This document shows positions 49,874-60,358 of a stretch of DNA of 64,000 bases, piece by piece. The stretch lies in NCBI RefSeq assembly GCF_000013085.1, contig NC_007643.1, forward strand, positions 1,225,001-1,289,000. Direction: 5' to 3'. The position numbers and the translations under genes are program-made. Each line of letters begins with the position of its first letter. The first letter of the stretch is position 1. Source of the stretch: Rhodospirillum rubrum ATCC 11170. GTDB lineage: Bacteria > Pseudomonadota > Alphaproteobacteria > Rhodospirillales > Rhodospirillaceae. Under the pieces are notes generated by a model, which did not search any database, was not told the origin of the DNA, and was given only the letters and a program-made list of their open reading frames with translations.

Positions 49874-50626
49874 ATGGTGCCCCCGACCGATCCCTTCCCG
49901 GACAGCGAGCCGGAAGGTACCGACCCGCCGTCTTCCGGGGGCGCCTCCGCCCCGTCCTCGCCCCCCTCCTTCGCCACCGTCAAGGCCGGCTTGCGGGCCC
50001 AGGCGCGGCGGACGCGCAAGGGGTTGGCCGATGCCGCCGGCGCCGCTGGCGACAAGGCTCCCGGCGCTCCGCTTTCGCGGGCCACGCCGGCCGGCGCCGC
50101 CGCCTTTCACGGCGCGGCCGATCTGCTGTCGCGGCTGACCACTCCCCACGAGACGATTATCGCCGGTTACTGGCCGATGGCGGGCGAGCTTGATCCGCGG
50201 CCGCTGATGGCCGCCCTTCATGCCCATGGTTGCCGGCTCGCCCTGCCGGTGGTCGTCGGCCCGGCCTCGGCCCTGGCCTTTCGCGCCTGGGCGCCGGGCG
50301 AACCGGTGGACCAGGGCGCCCTCGGCACCTTCCAGCCGCTGAGCCTCGCCCCACTGGTCACCCCCAGCTGGCTGCTGGTGCCGTTGCTGGCTTTTGACGA
50401 CGCCGGCCATCGTCTGGGGCAGGGCGGCGGGTTTTATGATCGCACCCTGGCCGGCCTGGGCGCCGCCGGTTCGCCGGTGGTGGCCATCGGCGTCGCCTAT
50501 GCCGCCCAACAGGTCGAGGCCTTGCCCGTCGAACCCCACGACCGTCCCCTTGACGGGGTAATCACCGAAGCCGGCGTCCGCTGGTTTGGCGAGTGGCCGA
50601 GGCCCGATATGGAGCGGAAGCGATGA
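49874..50626 (+). CDS. 5-formyltetrahydrofolate cyclo-ligase
   Basis: 250 residues; converts 5-formyl-THF to 5,10-methenyl-THF using ATP. The family motif LVPLLAFDDAGHRLGQGGGFYDRTL-type segment lies near residue 173 onward. The N-terminal ~45 residues are Pro/Ser-rich and not conserved; a later start is possible. Its stop overlaps the next start by ATGA. Confidence 0.92.
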   Translation: MVPPTDPFPDSEPEGTDPPSSGGASAPSSPPSFATVKAGLRAQARRTRKGLADAAGAAGDKAPGAPLSRATPAGAAAFHGAADLLSRLTTPHETIIAGYWPMAGELDPRPLMAALHAHGCRLALPVVVGPASALAFRAWAPGEPVDQGALGTFQPLSLAPLVTPSWLLVPLLAFDDAGHRLGQGGGFYDRTLAGLGAAGSPVVAIGVAYAAQQVEALPVEPHDRPLDGVITEAGVRWFGEWPRPDMERKR

Positions 50627-51441
50627 ACATCCTTTATTGTGGCGATGTCGTCGGCCGTTCGGGGCGAACGGCGCTGCTCGACGCGCTGCCCGGCCTGAAA
50701 AAGGATCTGGCCCTGGATCTGGTGGTGGTCTGCGGGGAAAACTCCGCCCACGGCTTTGGCATTTCGACCAAGATCTGCGACGAGTTCCTGGCGGCGGGTA
50801 TCGATGTGGTCACCACCGGCAATCACGTGTGGGACCAGCGCGAGATCCTGCCCTATCTCGATCGCCAGCACCGGCTGATCCGCCCGGCCAATTTCCCCCC
50901 CGGCACCCCCGGCGTCGGTCATGTCGTCGTCGATCTGGCGCGCGGCCGCAAGGCGCTGGTCATCCAGGTGATGGGCCGTTTGTTCATGGATCCGCTTGAT
51001 TGCCCCTTCCGCGCCGTCGACGAGGTGCTGACGCGCTATCGCCTGGGGGCGACGGTGCAGGCGGTGATCGTCGATATCCACGCCGAGGCGACCAGCGAAA
51101 AGATGGCGATGGGCCACCATTGCGACGGCCGGGTCTCGCTGGTGGTCGGCAGCCATTCCCATGTGCCGACCGCCGATGCCCGGGTGCTCAAGGGCGGCAG
51201 CGGGTATATGAGCGATGCCGGCATGTGCGGCGATTATCAATCGGTGATCGGCATGGTTCCCGGCCCGGCCGTCCATCGCTTCACCCGCAAGACGCCCACC
51301 GATCGCCTGACGCCGGCCGATGGTCCGGGCACGGTTTGCGGGGTTTTCGTCCAGACCGATGATCGCAGCGGTTTGGCCCTGCGCTGCGAGCCGGTCCGCC
51401 TGGGCGGCGATCTCGCCCCGGCGATGCCGATCGCGCGCTAG
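50623..51441 (+). CDS. YmdB-family metallophosphoesterase (TIGR00282 type)
   Basis: 272 residues. The metal ligands lie in ILYCGDVVGRSGR, VVVCGENSAHGFGI, TTGNHVWDQ, VDIHAEATSEK and VGSHSHVPTAD; these match YmdB of Bacillus, a 2',3'-cyclic nucleotide phosphodiesterase affecting biofilm and motility. The start at 50623 overlaps the previous stop. A family-1 repeat in inverted orientation covers the stop codon. Confidence 0.93.
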   Translation: MNILYCGDVVGRSGRTALLDALPGLKKDLALDLVVVCGENSAHGFGISTKICDEFLAAGIDVVTTGNHVWDQREILPYLDRQHRLIRPANFPPGTPGVGHVVVDLARGRKALVIQVMGRLFMDPLDCPFRAVDEVLTRYRLGATVQAVIVDIHAEATSEKMAMGHHCDGRVSLVVGSHSHVPTADARVLKGGSGYMSDAGMCGDYQSVIGMVPGPAVHRFTRKTPTDRLTPADGPGTVCGVFVQTDDRSGLALRCEPVRLGGDLAPAMPIAR

Positions 51442-51501
51442 AATCTTGATATCGAAGCAAATCATCGTCGCACTCGGGGCCGGAGCGCCCGGGATTTTCT
51501 C
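51435..51501 (-). repeat. Interspersed intergenic repeat, family 1, copy C (inverted)
   Basis: On the minus strand: AAATCCCGGGCG, then CCGAGTGCGACGATGATTTG, then ATCAAGATTCTAGAGCGC. It contains the ymdB stop codon. Confidence 0.6.
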
Positions 51502-51530
51502 CCGGCCGGCCCGCTAAGGCCCAGCCCCGG

Positions 51531-51561
51531 CAGGGGAACCCCTTGTGGCGGGGTTCCTTTT
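51531..51561 (+). terminator. Terminator after ymdB
   Basis: GGAACCCC (51535-51542) and GGGGTTCC (51550-51557) with a 7-base loop, followed by TTTT. Confidence 0.8.
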
Positions 51562-51714
51562 CCTGGGAAGTCCTGCCATAGTGCGCCGCCTCCACCACGG
51601 AAAACCGGCGCGGACGATCGCCAAGCCCCGCGCGGCTTGGGCGGCTCCTGTCCAAGGACCGCACCCTGTGGGTGGATGAGGCCCCGCAACCCACGAGATA
51701 TAGAGCGATCGACG

Positions 51715-52464
51715 ATGGCCGGTCATTCCCAATTCAAGAACATCATGCACCGCAAAGGCGGTCAGGATGCCAAGCGCGCCCAGCTTTTCACCAAACTGGC
51801 CCGTGAAATCACCGTTTCGGCCAAGCTCGGATCACCCGATCCGAACGCCAATCCGCGGCTGCGCGCCGCTATTCTCGCCGCCCGCGCCCAGTCGCTGCCC
51901 AAGGATAATATCCAGCGGGCGATCGACAAGGCGACCAGCGGCGGCGATGCGGCCAACCTCGAGGAACTGCGCTACGAGGGCTATGGTCCGGGCAATGTGG
52001 CGGTCATCGTCGAATGCCTGACCGACAACCGCAACCGCACCGCCTCGGAAGTGCGGACCGCCTTCAGCAAGAACGGCGGCACCATGGGCGAAAGCGGCTC
52101 GGTGGCCTTCAACTTCGAGCGTGTCGGCCTGATCCATTATCCGCTGAAGGCCGGGGCGGCCGACGCCGTGCTTGATGCCGGCATCGAGGCCGGGGCCGAC
52201 GACGTGCAGTCGAGCGAGGATGGCCACGACATCACCTGCCGGCCCGATGATCTCAACGCCGTCTCCAAGGCCCTGGAAGCGGCCCTGGGCGATCCGGAGT
52301 TCGCCCGCCTTGACTGGAAGCCGCTGGTTCAGGTGCCCGTTGACGCCGATACCGTGCCGGCGCTGATGAAATTCCTCGACATCCTCGATGACTGCGACGA
52401 TGTGCAAAGGGTCGCGGCCAATTACGAGATCGACGACGCGATCATGGAGAAACTGGGGGCATGA
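51715..52464 (+). CDS. yebC: YebC/PmpR-family protein
   Basis: 249 residues. [20 protein letters not shown] is the canonical start; [16 protein letters not shown] and [20 protein letters not shown] follow. The family binds DNA or ribosomes; recent family knowledge links it to translation of proline stretches, older work to transcription control. ATG at 51715 begins the family sequence. It overlaps ruvC by ATGA and heads the recombination genes. Confidence 0.95.
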   Translation: MAGHSQFKNIMHRKGGQDAKRAQLFTKLAREITVSAKLGSPDPNANPRLRAAILAARAQSLPKDNIQRAIDKATSGGDAANLEELRYEGYGPGNVAVIVECLTDNRNRTASEVRTAFSKNGGTMGESGSVAFNFERVGLIHYPLKAGAADAVLDAGIEAGADDVQSSEDGHDITCRPDDLNAVSKALEAALGDPEFARLDWKPLVQVPVDADTVPALMKFLDILDDCDDVQRVAANYEIDDAIMEKLGA

Positions 52465-52970
52465 GACTCCTGGGGCTGGATCCCGGTCTGCGGATTACCG
52501 GCTGGGGGGTGATCGAGGTGACGGGCAACCGCATCGGCCATGTGGCCGATGGGGTGGTGCGGTCCGACGATCGCCTGTCCCTGGCCGCCCGGCTGGCCCA
52601 GCTCCATGGCGGGATCGTCGCCGTGCTCAAAGCCTATGAGCCGGTGGAGGCCGCCGTCGAGGAAACCTTCGTCAACCGCAATCCGGCCTCGACCCTCAAG
52701 CTTGGTCAGGCGCGCGGCGCGGTGATGCTGGCGCCGGCCCTGGCCGGCCTCGTCGTGGCCGAATACCAGCCAAGTGTCGTCAAGAAGGCGGTGGTCGGTA
52801 CCGGCGGAGCGGCCAAGGATCAGGTGGGGATGATGATCCGCACCCTGTTGCCCGGCGCCACCTTGGAAACCGCTGATGCCGCCGATGCCTTGGCCATCGC
52901 CATCTGTCATGCCCATTACCGGGCGGGGGCGCTGTCCCTGGCCCTGGCCCGCGCCGGAGGGGGGCGATGA
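52461..52970 (+). CDS. ruvC: Holliday junction resolvase RuvC
   Basis: 169 residues; cuts Holliday junctions as a dimer. Acidic active-site residues Asp7 ([13 protein letters not shown]), Glu67 (VEETF), Asp139 and Asp142 ([13 protein letters not shown]) match the E. coli set. Start and stop both overlap neighbours by 4 bp (yebC and ruvA). Confidence 0.97.
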
Positions 52971-53605
52971 TCGCCAAGCTCAAGGGACTGGTCGATTCGG
53001 TGGCCGAGGATCACGCGGTGATCGATGTCGGCGGCGTCGGCTATCTGGTGTTCTGTCCGGCGCGGGTGCTAACCCGCCTGCCGTCACCCGGCCAAGCGGT
53101 GGCCCTGGTCGTTGAAACCCAGGTGCGCGAGGATCACATCTCGCTTTTCGGCTTCCTGGAAACCGCCGAGCGCGACTGGTTCCGTTTGCTCTCGACCGTG
53201 CAGGGGGTGGGATCGAAGGTGGCGTTGTCGGTGCTCTCGGTGCTCTCGGCCGGGCAGATTTCCCAGGCGATCGCCGCCGGCGACAAGGCTGCCCTCGGCC
53301 GGGCGCCCGGGGTCGGCCCCAAGCTGGCGGCGCGCATCGCCAGCGAGTTGAAGGACAAGGCCGTCGCCCTGGGCGGAATGCCGGCCCCGCCGCCGCGCGG
53401 CGCCGGCACCGATGCCGCCGGCGAGGGGCCGCCGGGCGGGCCGACGGGGGATGTCCTTGGCGACGCGGTCTCGGCCCTGGTCAATCTTGGCTATGGGCGG
53501 AGCGAGGCGGTGGGGGCGGCCAGCCGGGCCGCCGGCTTGGGGGCGACCACCGTGCAAGGGGTGATCGGTCTGGCCCTGCGCGATCTCGGCCGGGGAGGGG
53601 CATAA
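52967..53605 (+). CDS. ruvA: Holliday junction DNA helicase RuvA
   Basis: 212 residues. Domain I (OB fold, about 1-65), HhH motifs in [18 protein letters not shown] and [20 protein letters not shown], a flexible Gly/Ala/Pro linker and domain III (about 160-212, [19 protein letters not shown]) that contacts RuvB. It is followed by ruvB with a 3-bp gap. Confidence 0.97.
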
Positions 53606-53608
53606 TCC

Positions 53609-54661
53609 ATGGCCGGGCACGAGGAGGAAGATGAGCGCCTGATCTCGGGGCGCCGCCGCGAGGGCGAGGTCGATGCGGCCCTGCGCCCGCAGTCGCTGGC
53701 CGATTTCGTCGGTCAGCGCCAGACCCGTGAAAACCTGGGCGTTTTCGTTCAGGCCGCCCGGGCGCGCGGCGAGGCGATGGATCACGTGCTGTTCCATGGT
53801 CCGCCGGGCCTGGGGAAAACCACGCTCGCCCAGATCGTGGCGCGCGAGCTTGGCGTGGGGTTTCGCGGCACCAGTGGGCCGATGATCGTCAAGGCCGGCG
53901 ACCTCGCGGCGATCTTGACCAATCTCGAGCCGCGCGATGTGCTGTTCATCGACGAAATCCACCGCCTTAATCCCGCCATAGAGGAAGTTTTGTATCCGGC
54001 GATGGAGGACTTCCAGTTGGACCTCATCATCGGTGAGGGGCCGGCGGCGCGGAGCGTGCGGATCGACCTGCCGCCCTTCACCCTGGTTGGGGCGACGACC
54101 CGGTCGGGCCTCCTGACAACGCCGCTGCGCGACCGCTTTGGCATTCCGCTGCGACTCGACTTCTATGAAACCGATGAATTGGTCCAGATCGTGACCCGGG
54201 GTTCCCGGCTTCTTGGCATGGCTTTGACCGACGAGGGCGCCCGCGAAGTGGCGCGACGATCGCGGGGCACGCCGCGGGTGGCCGGTCGGCTGCTGCGCCG
54301 GGTGCGCGATTTCGCCGCCGTCGCCGGGCGTTCGCCCGTTGACGCCTTCATCGCCGATGCCGCGCTCAACCGCCTGGAGGTGGACGGGCGCGGGCTTGAT
54401 GCCATGGACCGGCGCTATCTGTCGCGCATGGCCGACCATTATGGCGGCGGGCCGGTCGGGGTCGATACCCTGGCCGCCGCCCTGGCCGAGGAACGCGATA
54501 CGGTGGAAGACGTGATCGAGCCCTATTTGATCCAGCAGGGCTTCATCAAGCGGACGCCGCGCGGCCGGATGCTGACGGCGATCGCCTGGACCCATCTTGG
54601 GCTGACACCGCCGGCCGAGACGCCGCCGGTTCAGCCCGACCTGTGGTCCGACGCCCCATGA
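53609..54661 (+). CDS. ruvB: Holliday junction DNA helicase RuvB
   Basis: 350 residues, hexameric AAA+ motor of branch migration. [11 protein letters not shown], Walker [14 protein letters not shown], Walker [13 protein letters not shown], sensor 1 [18 protein letters not shown] and the C-terminal winged helix ([17 protein letters not shown]) are all present. Its stop overlaps ybgC by 4 bp, linking recombination and Tol genes in one transcript. Confidence 0.98.
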   Translation: MAGHEEEDERLISGRRREGEVDAALRPQSLADFVGQRQTRENLGVFVQAARARGEAMDHVLFHGPPGLGKTTLAQIVARELGVGFRGTSGPMIVKAGDLAAILTNLEPRDVLFIDEIHRLNPAIEEVLYPAMEDFQLDLIIGEGPAARSVRIDLPPFTLVGATTRSGLLTTPLRDRFGIPLRLDFYETDELVQIVTRGSRLLGMALTDEGAREVARRSRGTPRVAGRLLRRVRDFAAVAGRSPVDAFIADAALNRLEVDGRGLDAMDRRYLSRMADHYGGGPVGVDTLAAALAEERDTVEDVIEPYLIQQGFIKRTPRGRMLTAIAWTHLGLTPPAETPPVQPDLWSDAP

Positions 54662-55107
54662 CCCAGTCCTTGACGCCGACCAGCGGCCTCTGGCGCCAGG
54701 GGTGCCACTTGTTGCCCGTGCGCGTGCATTGGGAAAACACCGATGCCGGGGGTATCGTCTACCACGCCGAATACCTGAAGTTCGCCGAGCGGGCGCGCAC
54801 CGAGATGCTGCGACTGGCCGGAATTCACCAGGGATCGATGCTGGCGGGCGAGGGGGTGGGCTTCGCCGTGGCGAAGCTGTCGATCGACTACAAGCGTCCG
54901 GCCAAGCTGGACGACGCCCTGGTGGTGGAAACCACGCTCGATGCCGTTGGCGGCGCCGTGCTCGATCTCACCCAGACTATCCGCCGCGAGGGTGATCCTC
55001 TGGCGATCTTGAAGGTGCGCGTGGCCTGTCTGTCGCTGAAGGCCGGCGTTCCCATCCGCATTCCCGCCATCATGCGGGAGAAACTTGTACCAGGAAACGG
55101 CGACTGA
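54658..55107 (+). CDS. ybgC: Tol-Pal-associated acyl-CoA thioesterase
   Basis: 149-residue hotdog thioesterase. The active-site region [20 protein letters not shown] contains the catalytic aspartate. Starts at the ATGA shared with ruvB. YbgC always heads the tol operon; it hydrolyses short-chain acyl-CoA or acyl-ACP and may link to phospholipid synthesis. Confidence 0.95.
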   Translation: MTQSLTPTSGLWRQGCHLLPVRVHWENTDAGGIVYHAEYLKFAERARTEMLRLAGIHQGSMLAGEGVGFAVAKLSIDYKRPAKLDDALVVETTLDAVGGAVLDLTQTIRREGDPLAILKVRVACLSLKAGVPIRIPAIMREKLVPGNGD

Positions 55108-55129
55108 CCACACGGACACGGGGTTGATT

Positions 55130-56056
55130 ATGGACTACCTCTCCATGGACGCGATAACCCAGCTGACCGGCCAGATGGCCAGCCACTTGGGCATCGCCGG
55201 GCTCGATCATCTTGGCCAGACGGCCTCCCGCTTGGGGCTGATGCTGGAGCGGGGCCTTGACGTCCAGTCCAGTCCGCCCCTGCCCGCGGCCGCGCCGTCT
55301 GTGCCCGTGGCCAGCGAAATTCTGCCCAATGCCAGCGGCGTCGGCGCCGCCGCGCCCGGGGCGACGATGGGCGAGAAGCCGTCGCTGTCGGCTTGGTCGA
55401 TGTTCTGGCAGGCCGATATCATCGTCAAGATGGTGATGCTGAGCCTGGTCGGCGCCAGCATCTGGTCGTGGACCATCGTTTTCGAAAAGATCGTTCGCTT
55501 ACGCGATCTCAACAAGAAAGCCGAGCAGTTCGAAGAGAAATTCTGGTCGGGCGGCTCGCTTGAAGACCTGTTCGACCGCATCGGCCAGCGGCCGCGCGAT
55601 CCGATGACCGCGGTGTTCGTGGCCGCCATGCGCGAATGGCGTCACAGCGCCCAGCGCCGCAACGGCGCCGCTGGTGCGCGCGCCATGCTGGCCCAGCGCG
55701 TCGAGCGGGTGATGGGCATCACCCAGAACCGCGAGCTGGAAACCCTGGAACGCCGGCTGGGCTTCCTGGCCTCGACCGGCGCCGTCGCGCCCTTCGTCGG
55801 GCTGTTTGGCACGGTCTGGGGCATCATGAACAGCTTCCACGCCATCGGTATGTCCAATGACACCAGTCTGGCGACGGTGGCCCCCGGTATCGCCGAGGCG
55901 CTGTTCGCCACGGCTTTGGGACTGGTCGCCGCCATCCCGGCGGTGATCGCCTATAACAAGCTTTCCGCCGATATCGACCGCTATGCCGGCCGCCTGGAGG
56001 CGTTCTCCGGGGAATTCGGGGCGATCCTCGGCCGTCAGCTCGACGAGCGCGAGTAA
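55130..56056 (+). CDS. tolQ: TolQ inner-membrane proton-channel protein
   Basis: 308 residues. Three TM helices: about 98-120 (FWQADIIVKMVMLSLVGASI), then ASTGAVAPFVGLFGTVWGIM and ALFATALGLVAAIPAVIAYN. The ~80-residue N-terminal region before the first helix is longer than in E. coli TolQ (~230 residues) and resembles the extended alphaproteobacterial form. The start at 55130 is used; an upstream frame overlaps ybgC. TolQ and TolR use the proton gradient to energise TolA. Confidence 0.93.
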   Translation: MDYLSMDAITQLTGQMASHLGIAGLDHLGQTASRLGLMLERGLDVQSSPPLPAAAPSVPVASEILPNASGVGAAAPGATMGEKPSLSAWSMFWQADIIVKMVMLSLVGASIWSWTIVFEKIVRLRDLNKKAEQFEEKFWSGGSLEDLFDRIGQRPRDPMTAVFVAAMREWRHSAQRRNGAAGARAMLAQRVERVMGITQNRELETLERRLGFLASTGAVAPFVGLFGTVWGIMNSFHAIGMSNDTSLATVAPGIAEALFATALGLVAAIPAVIAYNKLSADIDRYAGRLEAFSGEFGAILGRQLDERE

Positions 56057-56083
56057 TCGGGCGCCGATCAGGAGAACGATGAG

Positions 56084-56584
56084 ATGGGTGCCTCGGTCCA
56101 ACCCCGACGCGGCGGTCGCCGCAAGCGCAGTCACCAGATGAGCGACATCAACGTCACCCCGATGGTCGACGTGATGCTGGTCTTGCTGATTATCTTCATG
56201 GTGACGGCGCCTTTGCTCACCACCGGGGTCAAGGTCGACCTGCCGCGCACCAGCGCGCCCTCGCTTGACCAGGACAATCAGTCGCTGACCGTTTCGGTCG
56301 GCGCCGATGGCACCTTGTATGTTCAAGACAAGGTGACCGACGAAAGCGAACTGATGGCGCGGATGCAGGCGATCACCGGGGTCAATCCCGAAGCCCGCAT
56401 CTATGTGCGCGGCGACGCCGGGATCAACTATGGCCGGGTGATGGAGGTGATGGGCATCCTGCGCTCCGCCGGTTACACCAAGGTCGCCCTGGTAACCCAA
56501 CCGGGCGCCCCGGGAGCGGCTCAGGCCAAGCCGGCCGCCACCGCTCCGGCGGCCAAGGCGCCGGCCGCCAAGCCCAAGAATTAG
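56084..56584 (+). CDS. tolR: TolR
   Basis: 166 residues. One TM helix at about 27-48 with the proton-path residue Asp29 in [16 protein letters not shown]. The periplasmic domain follows ([20 protein letters not shown], then [19 protein letters not shown]). The C-terminal ~20 residues are an Ala/Lys/Pro tail. Works with TolQ. Confidence 0.95.
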   Translation: MGASVQPRRGGRRKRSHQMSDINVTPMVDVMLVLLIIFMVTAPLLTTGVKVDLPRTSAPSLDQDNQSLTVSVGADGTLYVQDKVTDESELMARMQAITGVNPEARIYVRGDAGINYGRVMEVMGILRSAGYTKVALVTQPGAPGAAQAKPAATAPAAKAPAAKPKN

Positions 56585-56600
56585 CACGGGACAGCCGGCC

Positions 56601-57626
56601 TTGCCCCCGATAAAACGCGGTTTCCTCTATTCGCTCGGCTTCCATCTGCTGGTGGTGCTGCTGCTGCTGGTTGGGGTGCCCCATATTCGTAAGGACGTCA
56701 CGCCGACCGAGCAGGTGACCATCGTCGAGTTGGTCGAAGTCAGCGACGAAACCACCTCGTTGCCCGATCAGCCCGCCGAAAAGGCCAAGCCGGTGCCCAA
56801 GCCCAAGGCCGCTCCGCCGCCGCCGGCGGCGGCCAAGGCCGTGGAAAAGCCCGTCGAGCCCAAACCCGAACCCAAGCCCGAGCCCAAGCCGGTGGTGCCG
56901 CCGCCCGAACCCGAGCCGCCGCCGCCCCCCGAGCCCGAGCCCGAGGAGGTTCCGCCGCCGCCCGAACCCGAGCCGACTCCCGAACCGATCAAGGAACAGC
57001 CCAAGCCCAAGCCCGAGCCGCCTAAGCCCGAGCCGCCCAAGCCCGTTCCCCCCAAGGTCGTTCCTCCCAAGGTCGAGCCCAAGCCGGCCGAGAAGAAGGC
57101 CGAGACCAAACCGGTGGAAAAGAAGGCCGAGAAGAAGCCCGAGAAGAAGAAGGACGACTTCGACTCGTTGCTTTCGGCGGTCAATCAGCTTGAAAAGAAG
57201 GTCGAGAAGCCGGGCAAGGGCAAACAGGCCGACGCGGCGTCGACCGAGGAGGAGGCGACTCCCCAGCCCCAGGCGGCGCGGCCGACCAATCAGGGCGGGC
57301 GGATTTCCAACACGCTGACGATGAGCGAGATCGACTCGATCCGCTATCACGTCGAGCAGCGCTGGAACTATAACCAGGGGGGACGCGGGGTCGAGGGCAT
57401 GAGCGTCGATGTCCAAGTCAGCATCAATCCCGATGGTTCGGTCGCCCGGGCCAAGGCCTTGCGCGATCCGGCCTTCGCCGGCGACGCGGTCTATAAGGCC
57501 CTGGCCGATAGCGCCGAGCGGGCGGTGATGCGCGCCAGCCCGTTGCCGGTGCCGCGCGACAAGTTCGATATGTTCGCCGACGGCTTCACGCTGCGCTTCG
57601 CTCCGACCGGCATCAACTTCAATTGA
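56601..57626 (+). CDS. tolA: TolA
   Basis: 341 residues, TTG start at 56601. TM helix at about 9-27 ([20 protein letters not shown]). A long low-complexity Pro/Glu/Lys stretch (about 55-205) spans the periplasm, in place of the helical Ala/Lys-rich domain of E. coli. The C-terminal domain (about 240-341) is TonB-like: [14 protein letters not shown] and [17 protein letters not shown]. It connects TolQR to TolB and Pal. The polyproline content makes it a likely EF-P client. Confidence 0.93.
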   Translation: MPPIKRGFLYSLGFHLLVVLLLLVGVPHIRKDVTPTEQVTIVELVEVSDETTSLPDQPAEKAKPVPKPKAAPPPPAAAKAVEKPVEPKPEPKPEPKPVVPPPEPEPPPPPEPEPEEVPPPPEPEPTPEPIKEQPKPKPEPPKPEPPKPVPPKVVPPKVEPKPAEKKAETKPVEKKAEKKPEKKKDDFDSLLSAVNQLEKKVEKPGKGKQADAASTEEEATPQPQAARPTNQGGRISNTLTMSEIDSIRYHVEQRWNYNQGGRGVEGMSVDVQVSINPDGSVARAKALRDPAFAGDAVYKALADSAERAVMRASPLPVPRDKFDMFADGFTLRFAPTGINFN

Positions 57627-57971
57627 GGCCGGTCTCCCGCGCCGACCGGCGCGGGGGCCTTGGCGATGCCATGATTTTGGGTGACCATGGCCTCGTTGAC
57701 CTGCGGGGCCATCGGCCTATCTTCTAAGCGATCGGCTTGGGGATCGGCCGCCGCGCCGCAAAAACGGCTCTATCGGGGCGTAACCGTCGGATCGGGGGCG
57801 AGCGGACGGAACCCGGGACCTCTCTCGGGTGTTTCCAGGCGGCCCCGCCCGGGGCCGCTTTGCCGGTGCGGTTATGGACCGGTCGACGCGAGAGAGAAAC
57901 GAGGGCGCGCGCTCCCCTGGCGCGCGTTCATGACGGAATTCACGGCAGAAAAAGGCGAGGGGTTTCCTCCT
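57627..57971. other. tolA-tolB intergenic region
   Basis: 345 bases, rich in short GC hairpins (for example CCGCGCCG/CGGCGCGG after the tolA stop, and GGCGGCCCCG/CGGGGCCGC near 57837). An in-frame ATG at 57930 lacks a ribosome-binding site, so I read no gene here. The hairpins may reduce readthrough into tolB. Confidence 0.5.
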
Positions 57972-59303
57972 ATGACGCGATTGGCGAAAGGCAAATGGCG
58001 CTCGACTCTGGGCGCCATGATGGCATTGGCGGTTATGGTCGCGGCCATTCCACAGGCCAGGGCCGAACTGGTGATCGACATCACGCGCGGCGTGCGCGAA
58101 CCGATGCCCATCGCCATTCCGGTTTTCGGTGGGACGGACGCCCAGTCCAGCGCCATGGGGCGCGATGTGGTGGGCGTGGTGTCCAATGATCTGCAGGGAT
58201 CGGGATTGTTCCGGGTGCTCGATCCGGCCGCCTATATCCAATCCCTGCCCAATCTGGCGGTGCAGCCCCAGTTCGCCGACTGGCGGGCGATCAACGCCCA
58301 GGCCCTGGTTCAGGGCGAGGTTCAGCCCCAGGGCGATGGCCGTCTGCGCGTGGCCTTCCGCTTGTGGGACGTGTTCAGCGGCCAGCAGGTCGTCGGCCGC
58401 GCCTTCTTGACCCAGGGCGATAACTGGCGCCGGGTGTCCCATATCATCGCCGACGAGATCTACAAGGCGATCACCGGGGAAGAGGGCTATTTCGATACCC
58501 GCGTCGTCTATGTCGCCGAGACCGGCCCCAAGACCAACCGGGTCAAGAAGCTGGCGATCATGGATCAGGACGGCGCCAATCAGCGCAATCTGACCAATGG
58601 CGAGTCCATGGTGCTGACCCCGCGCTTCAGCCCGACCGCCCAGGAAATCACCTACCTCAGCTATTACAACAGCGTCCCCCGGGTCTATCTGTTCAACATC
58701 GAGACCGGCCGCCGCGAATTGCTGGGCGATTTCCCCGGCATGACCTTCGCCCCGCGCTTCTCGCCCGATGGCAATAAGGTCATCATGTCGATGGCCCTCG
58801 ACGGCAATACCGAAATCTACGAGATGGATCTGCGCACCCGGCGCTCGAGCCGGCTGACCAACCATCCGTCGATCGATACCTCGCCGTCCTATGCGCCCGA
58901 TGGCCGGCAGATCACTTTCAACTCCGATCGCGGCGGCGCCCAGCAGATCTATGTGATGAATGCCGACGGATCGGGGGTGCAAAGGATCAGTTTCGGCGAT
59001 GGCCGCTATGCAACGCCGGTATGGTCGCCACGCGGTGACCTCATTGCCTTTACCAAGCTGAAGGGCGGAAGGTTCTTTATTGGGGCCATGCGGCCCGATG
59101 GAAGCGGCGAAAAGATCCTGACCGAGGGATTTCTGGTTGAAGGTCCGACCTGGGCACCCAACGGCAGGGTGTTGATGTTCTTTCGTCAAGACCCCAATGG
59201 CAGAACGACGCTACACAGCATCGACGTAACCGGTTATAATGAGCGCCAGATTTCCACGCCGACGGAGGCCTCTGACCCAGCATGGTCGCCCCTTCTGCCA
59301 TGA
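57972..59303 (+). CDS. tolB: TolB periplasmic beta-propeller protein
   Basis: 443 residues. Signal peptide about 1-31 ([19 protein letters not shown]). The N-terminal alpha/beta domain is followed by a six-bladed propeller with repeated motifs: [66 protein letters not shown]. It binds Pal. The start at 57972 gives a clean signal peptide and has GAGGGG upstream. Confidence 0.96.
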   Translation: MTRLAKGKWRSTLGAMMALAVMVAAIPQARAELVIDITRGVREPMPIAIPVFGGTDAQSSAMGRDVVGVVSNDLQGSGLFRVLDPAAYIQSLPNLAVQPQFADWRAINAQALVQGEVQPQGDGRLRVAFRLWDVFSGQQVVGRAFLTQGDNWRRVSHIIADEIYKAITGEEGYFDTRVVYVAETGPKTNRVKKLAIMDQDGANQRNLTNGESMVLTPRFSPTAQEITYLSYYNSVPRVYLFNIETGRRELLGDFPGMTFAPRFSPDGNKVIMSMALDGNTEIYEMDLRTRRSSRLTNHPSIDTSPSYAPDGRQITFNSDRGGAQQIYVMNADGSGVQRISFGDGRYATPVWSPRGDLIAFTKLKGGRFFIGAMRPDGSGEKILTEGFLVEGPTWAPNGRVLMFFRQDPNGRTTLHSIDVTGYNERQISTPTEASDPAWSPLLP

Positions 59304-59455
59304 CGTAAAGGAAGGGGCCTTGTCTTCCCGTGCGATATCCCTCACAAACGGTCCTCAGAATATAAACTGCAGGTCCGGTGTGTCTTTACGGTATGAACCC
59401 ATGCCGGCCGGATGCATCGATCCCGCCGGATGCCCTTAGCTTGGGAGTGATTTGA

Positions 59456-59941
59456 ATGATGAAGTTCGGTTTCCTTGGTGCCGTGGCCGCTACCATGCTG
59501 CTCGCCGCCTGTTCGTCTACCCCTGACACGGGCGCCGGTGGCGCCGGTGCCGGTGGCGCGTCGTCCTCCACCTCCGGCCCGACCGCCGGTTCCGTCGCCG
59601 AGTTCCAGCAGGTCGTCGGTGACCGCGTGTTCTTCGGCTACGACCAGTACAACCTGGCCCCCGACGCCCGCGCCACCCTGCAGCGTCAGGCCCAGTGGCT
59701 GAACCAGTACGGCAACTTCTCGTTGACCGTCGAAGGTCATGCCGACGAGCGCGGCACCCGCGAGTACAACTTGGCCCTCGGCGAGCGTCGCGCCAATTCC
59801 GTGCGCGAGTTCCTGATCAGCCAGGGTGTCAGCGCCAACCGTCTGCGTGTCGTCTCCTACGGCAAGGAACGCCCGGTTTGCACCGAGACCGCCGAGAGCT
59901 GCTATGCTCGCAACCGTCGCGGCGTGTCGGTTCCGCAGTGA
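59456..59941 (+). CDS. pal: Pal, peptidoglycan-associated lipoprotein
   Basis: 161 residues. Lipoprotein signal with lipobox LLAAC (Cys19), a Gly/Ser/Thr linker, and an OmpA-like domain with VFFGYDQYNL, VEGHADERGTREYNLALGERRA and NRLRVVSYGKERPVC, which binds diaminopimelate. GGAG stands eight bases before the ATG. The C-terminus NRRGVSVPQ differs a little from the common NRRAVTVL-type end. Confidence 0.97.
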   Translation: MMKFGFLGAVAATMLLAACSSTPDTGAGGAGAGGASSSTSGPTAGSVAEFQQVVGDRVFFGYDQYNLAPDARATLQRQAQWLNQYGNFSLTVEGHADERGTREYNLALGERRANSVREFLISQGVSANRLRVVSYGKERPVCTETAESCYARNRRGVSVPQ

Positions 59942-60358
59942 TTGGTTGATCGGCGGGCGGCCGGCCCCTCATAAGGCCAGCCGCCGGCCCTGATCCGGTC
60001 AGGGGGGACTCCGGGAAACCGGAGGCCTTCAAAGGCATCAAGGGAGGCGTCGTCTTCCGCTGTCACCGTCAAAAGGGGCGTGATGGCCGGAAGCGACGCC
60101 TTTCGCCTGTCTGGTTGAGCTCGCCTGCCGAGCGCCTTATTTGTGCTGGGGTGTTGTTCTAGATCTGTGCGGGTGAACCTTGGTCCGCGCATAGATCTAG
60201 AGCAAATCCCCAGCGACGCGGAGCGGATTGCTTAGGATTCGCTTTAAGCCCCGCAGCCATGAAGGGGGCTCGGGTCCCTTCGGCTCAAGGCCCTGGTTTT
60301 GGTCATTGTTCCGCGCGTGCCCGTCGCGTGGCGGACCTGGAAGAATTGAGGAGGTGGC
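59942..60358. other. pal-cpoB intergenic region
   Basis: 417 bases without a gene. It includes a GGCCGGC/GCCGGCC-type hairpin just after pal, the near-perfect inverted repeat 60159-60200, and a partial family-1-like repeat from 60198. A ribosome-binding site GAGGAGG precedes cpoB. Confidence 0.55.
60159..60200. repeat. Inverted repeat around CTAGATCT
   Basis: CTAGATCTGTGCGG at 60159-60172 and CCGCGCATAGATCTAG at 60185-60200 pair with one mismatch and one 2-base bulge. Both contain AGATCT. It stands directly before AGAGCAAATCC, so it may be part of a composite element. Confidence 0.6.
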
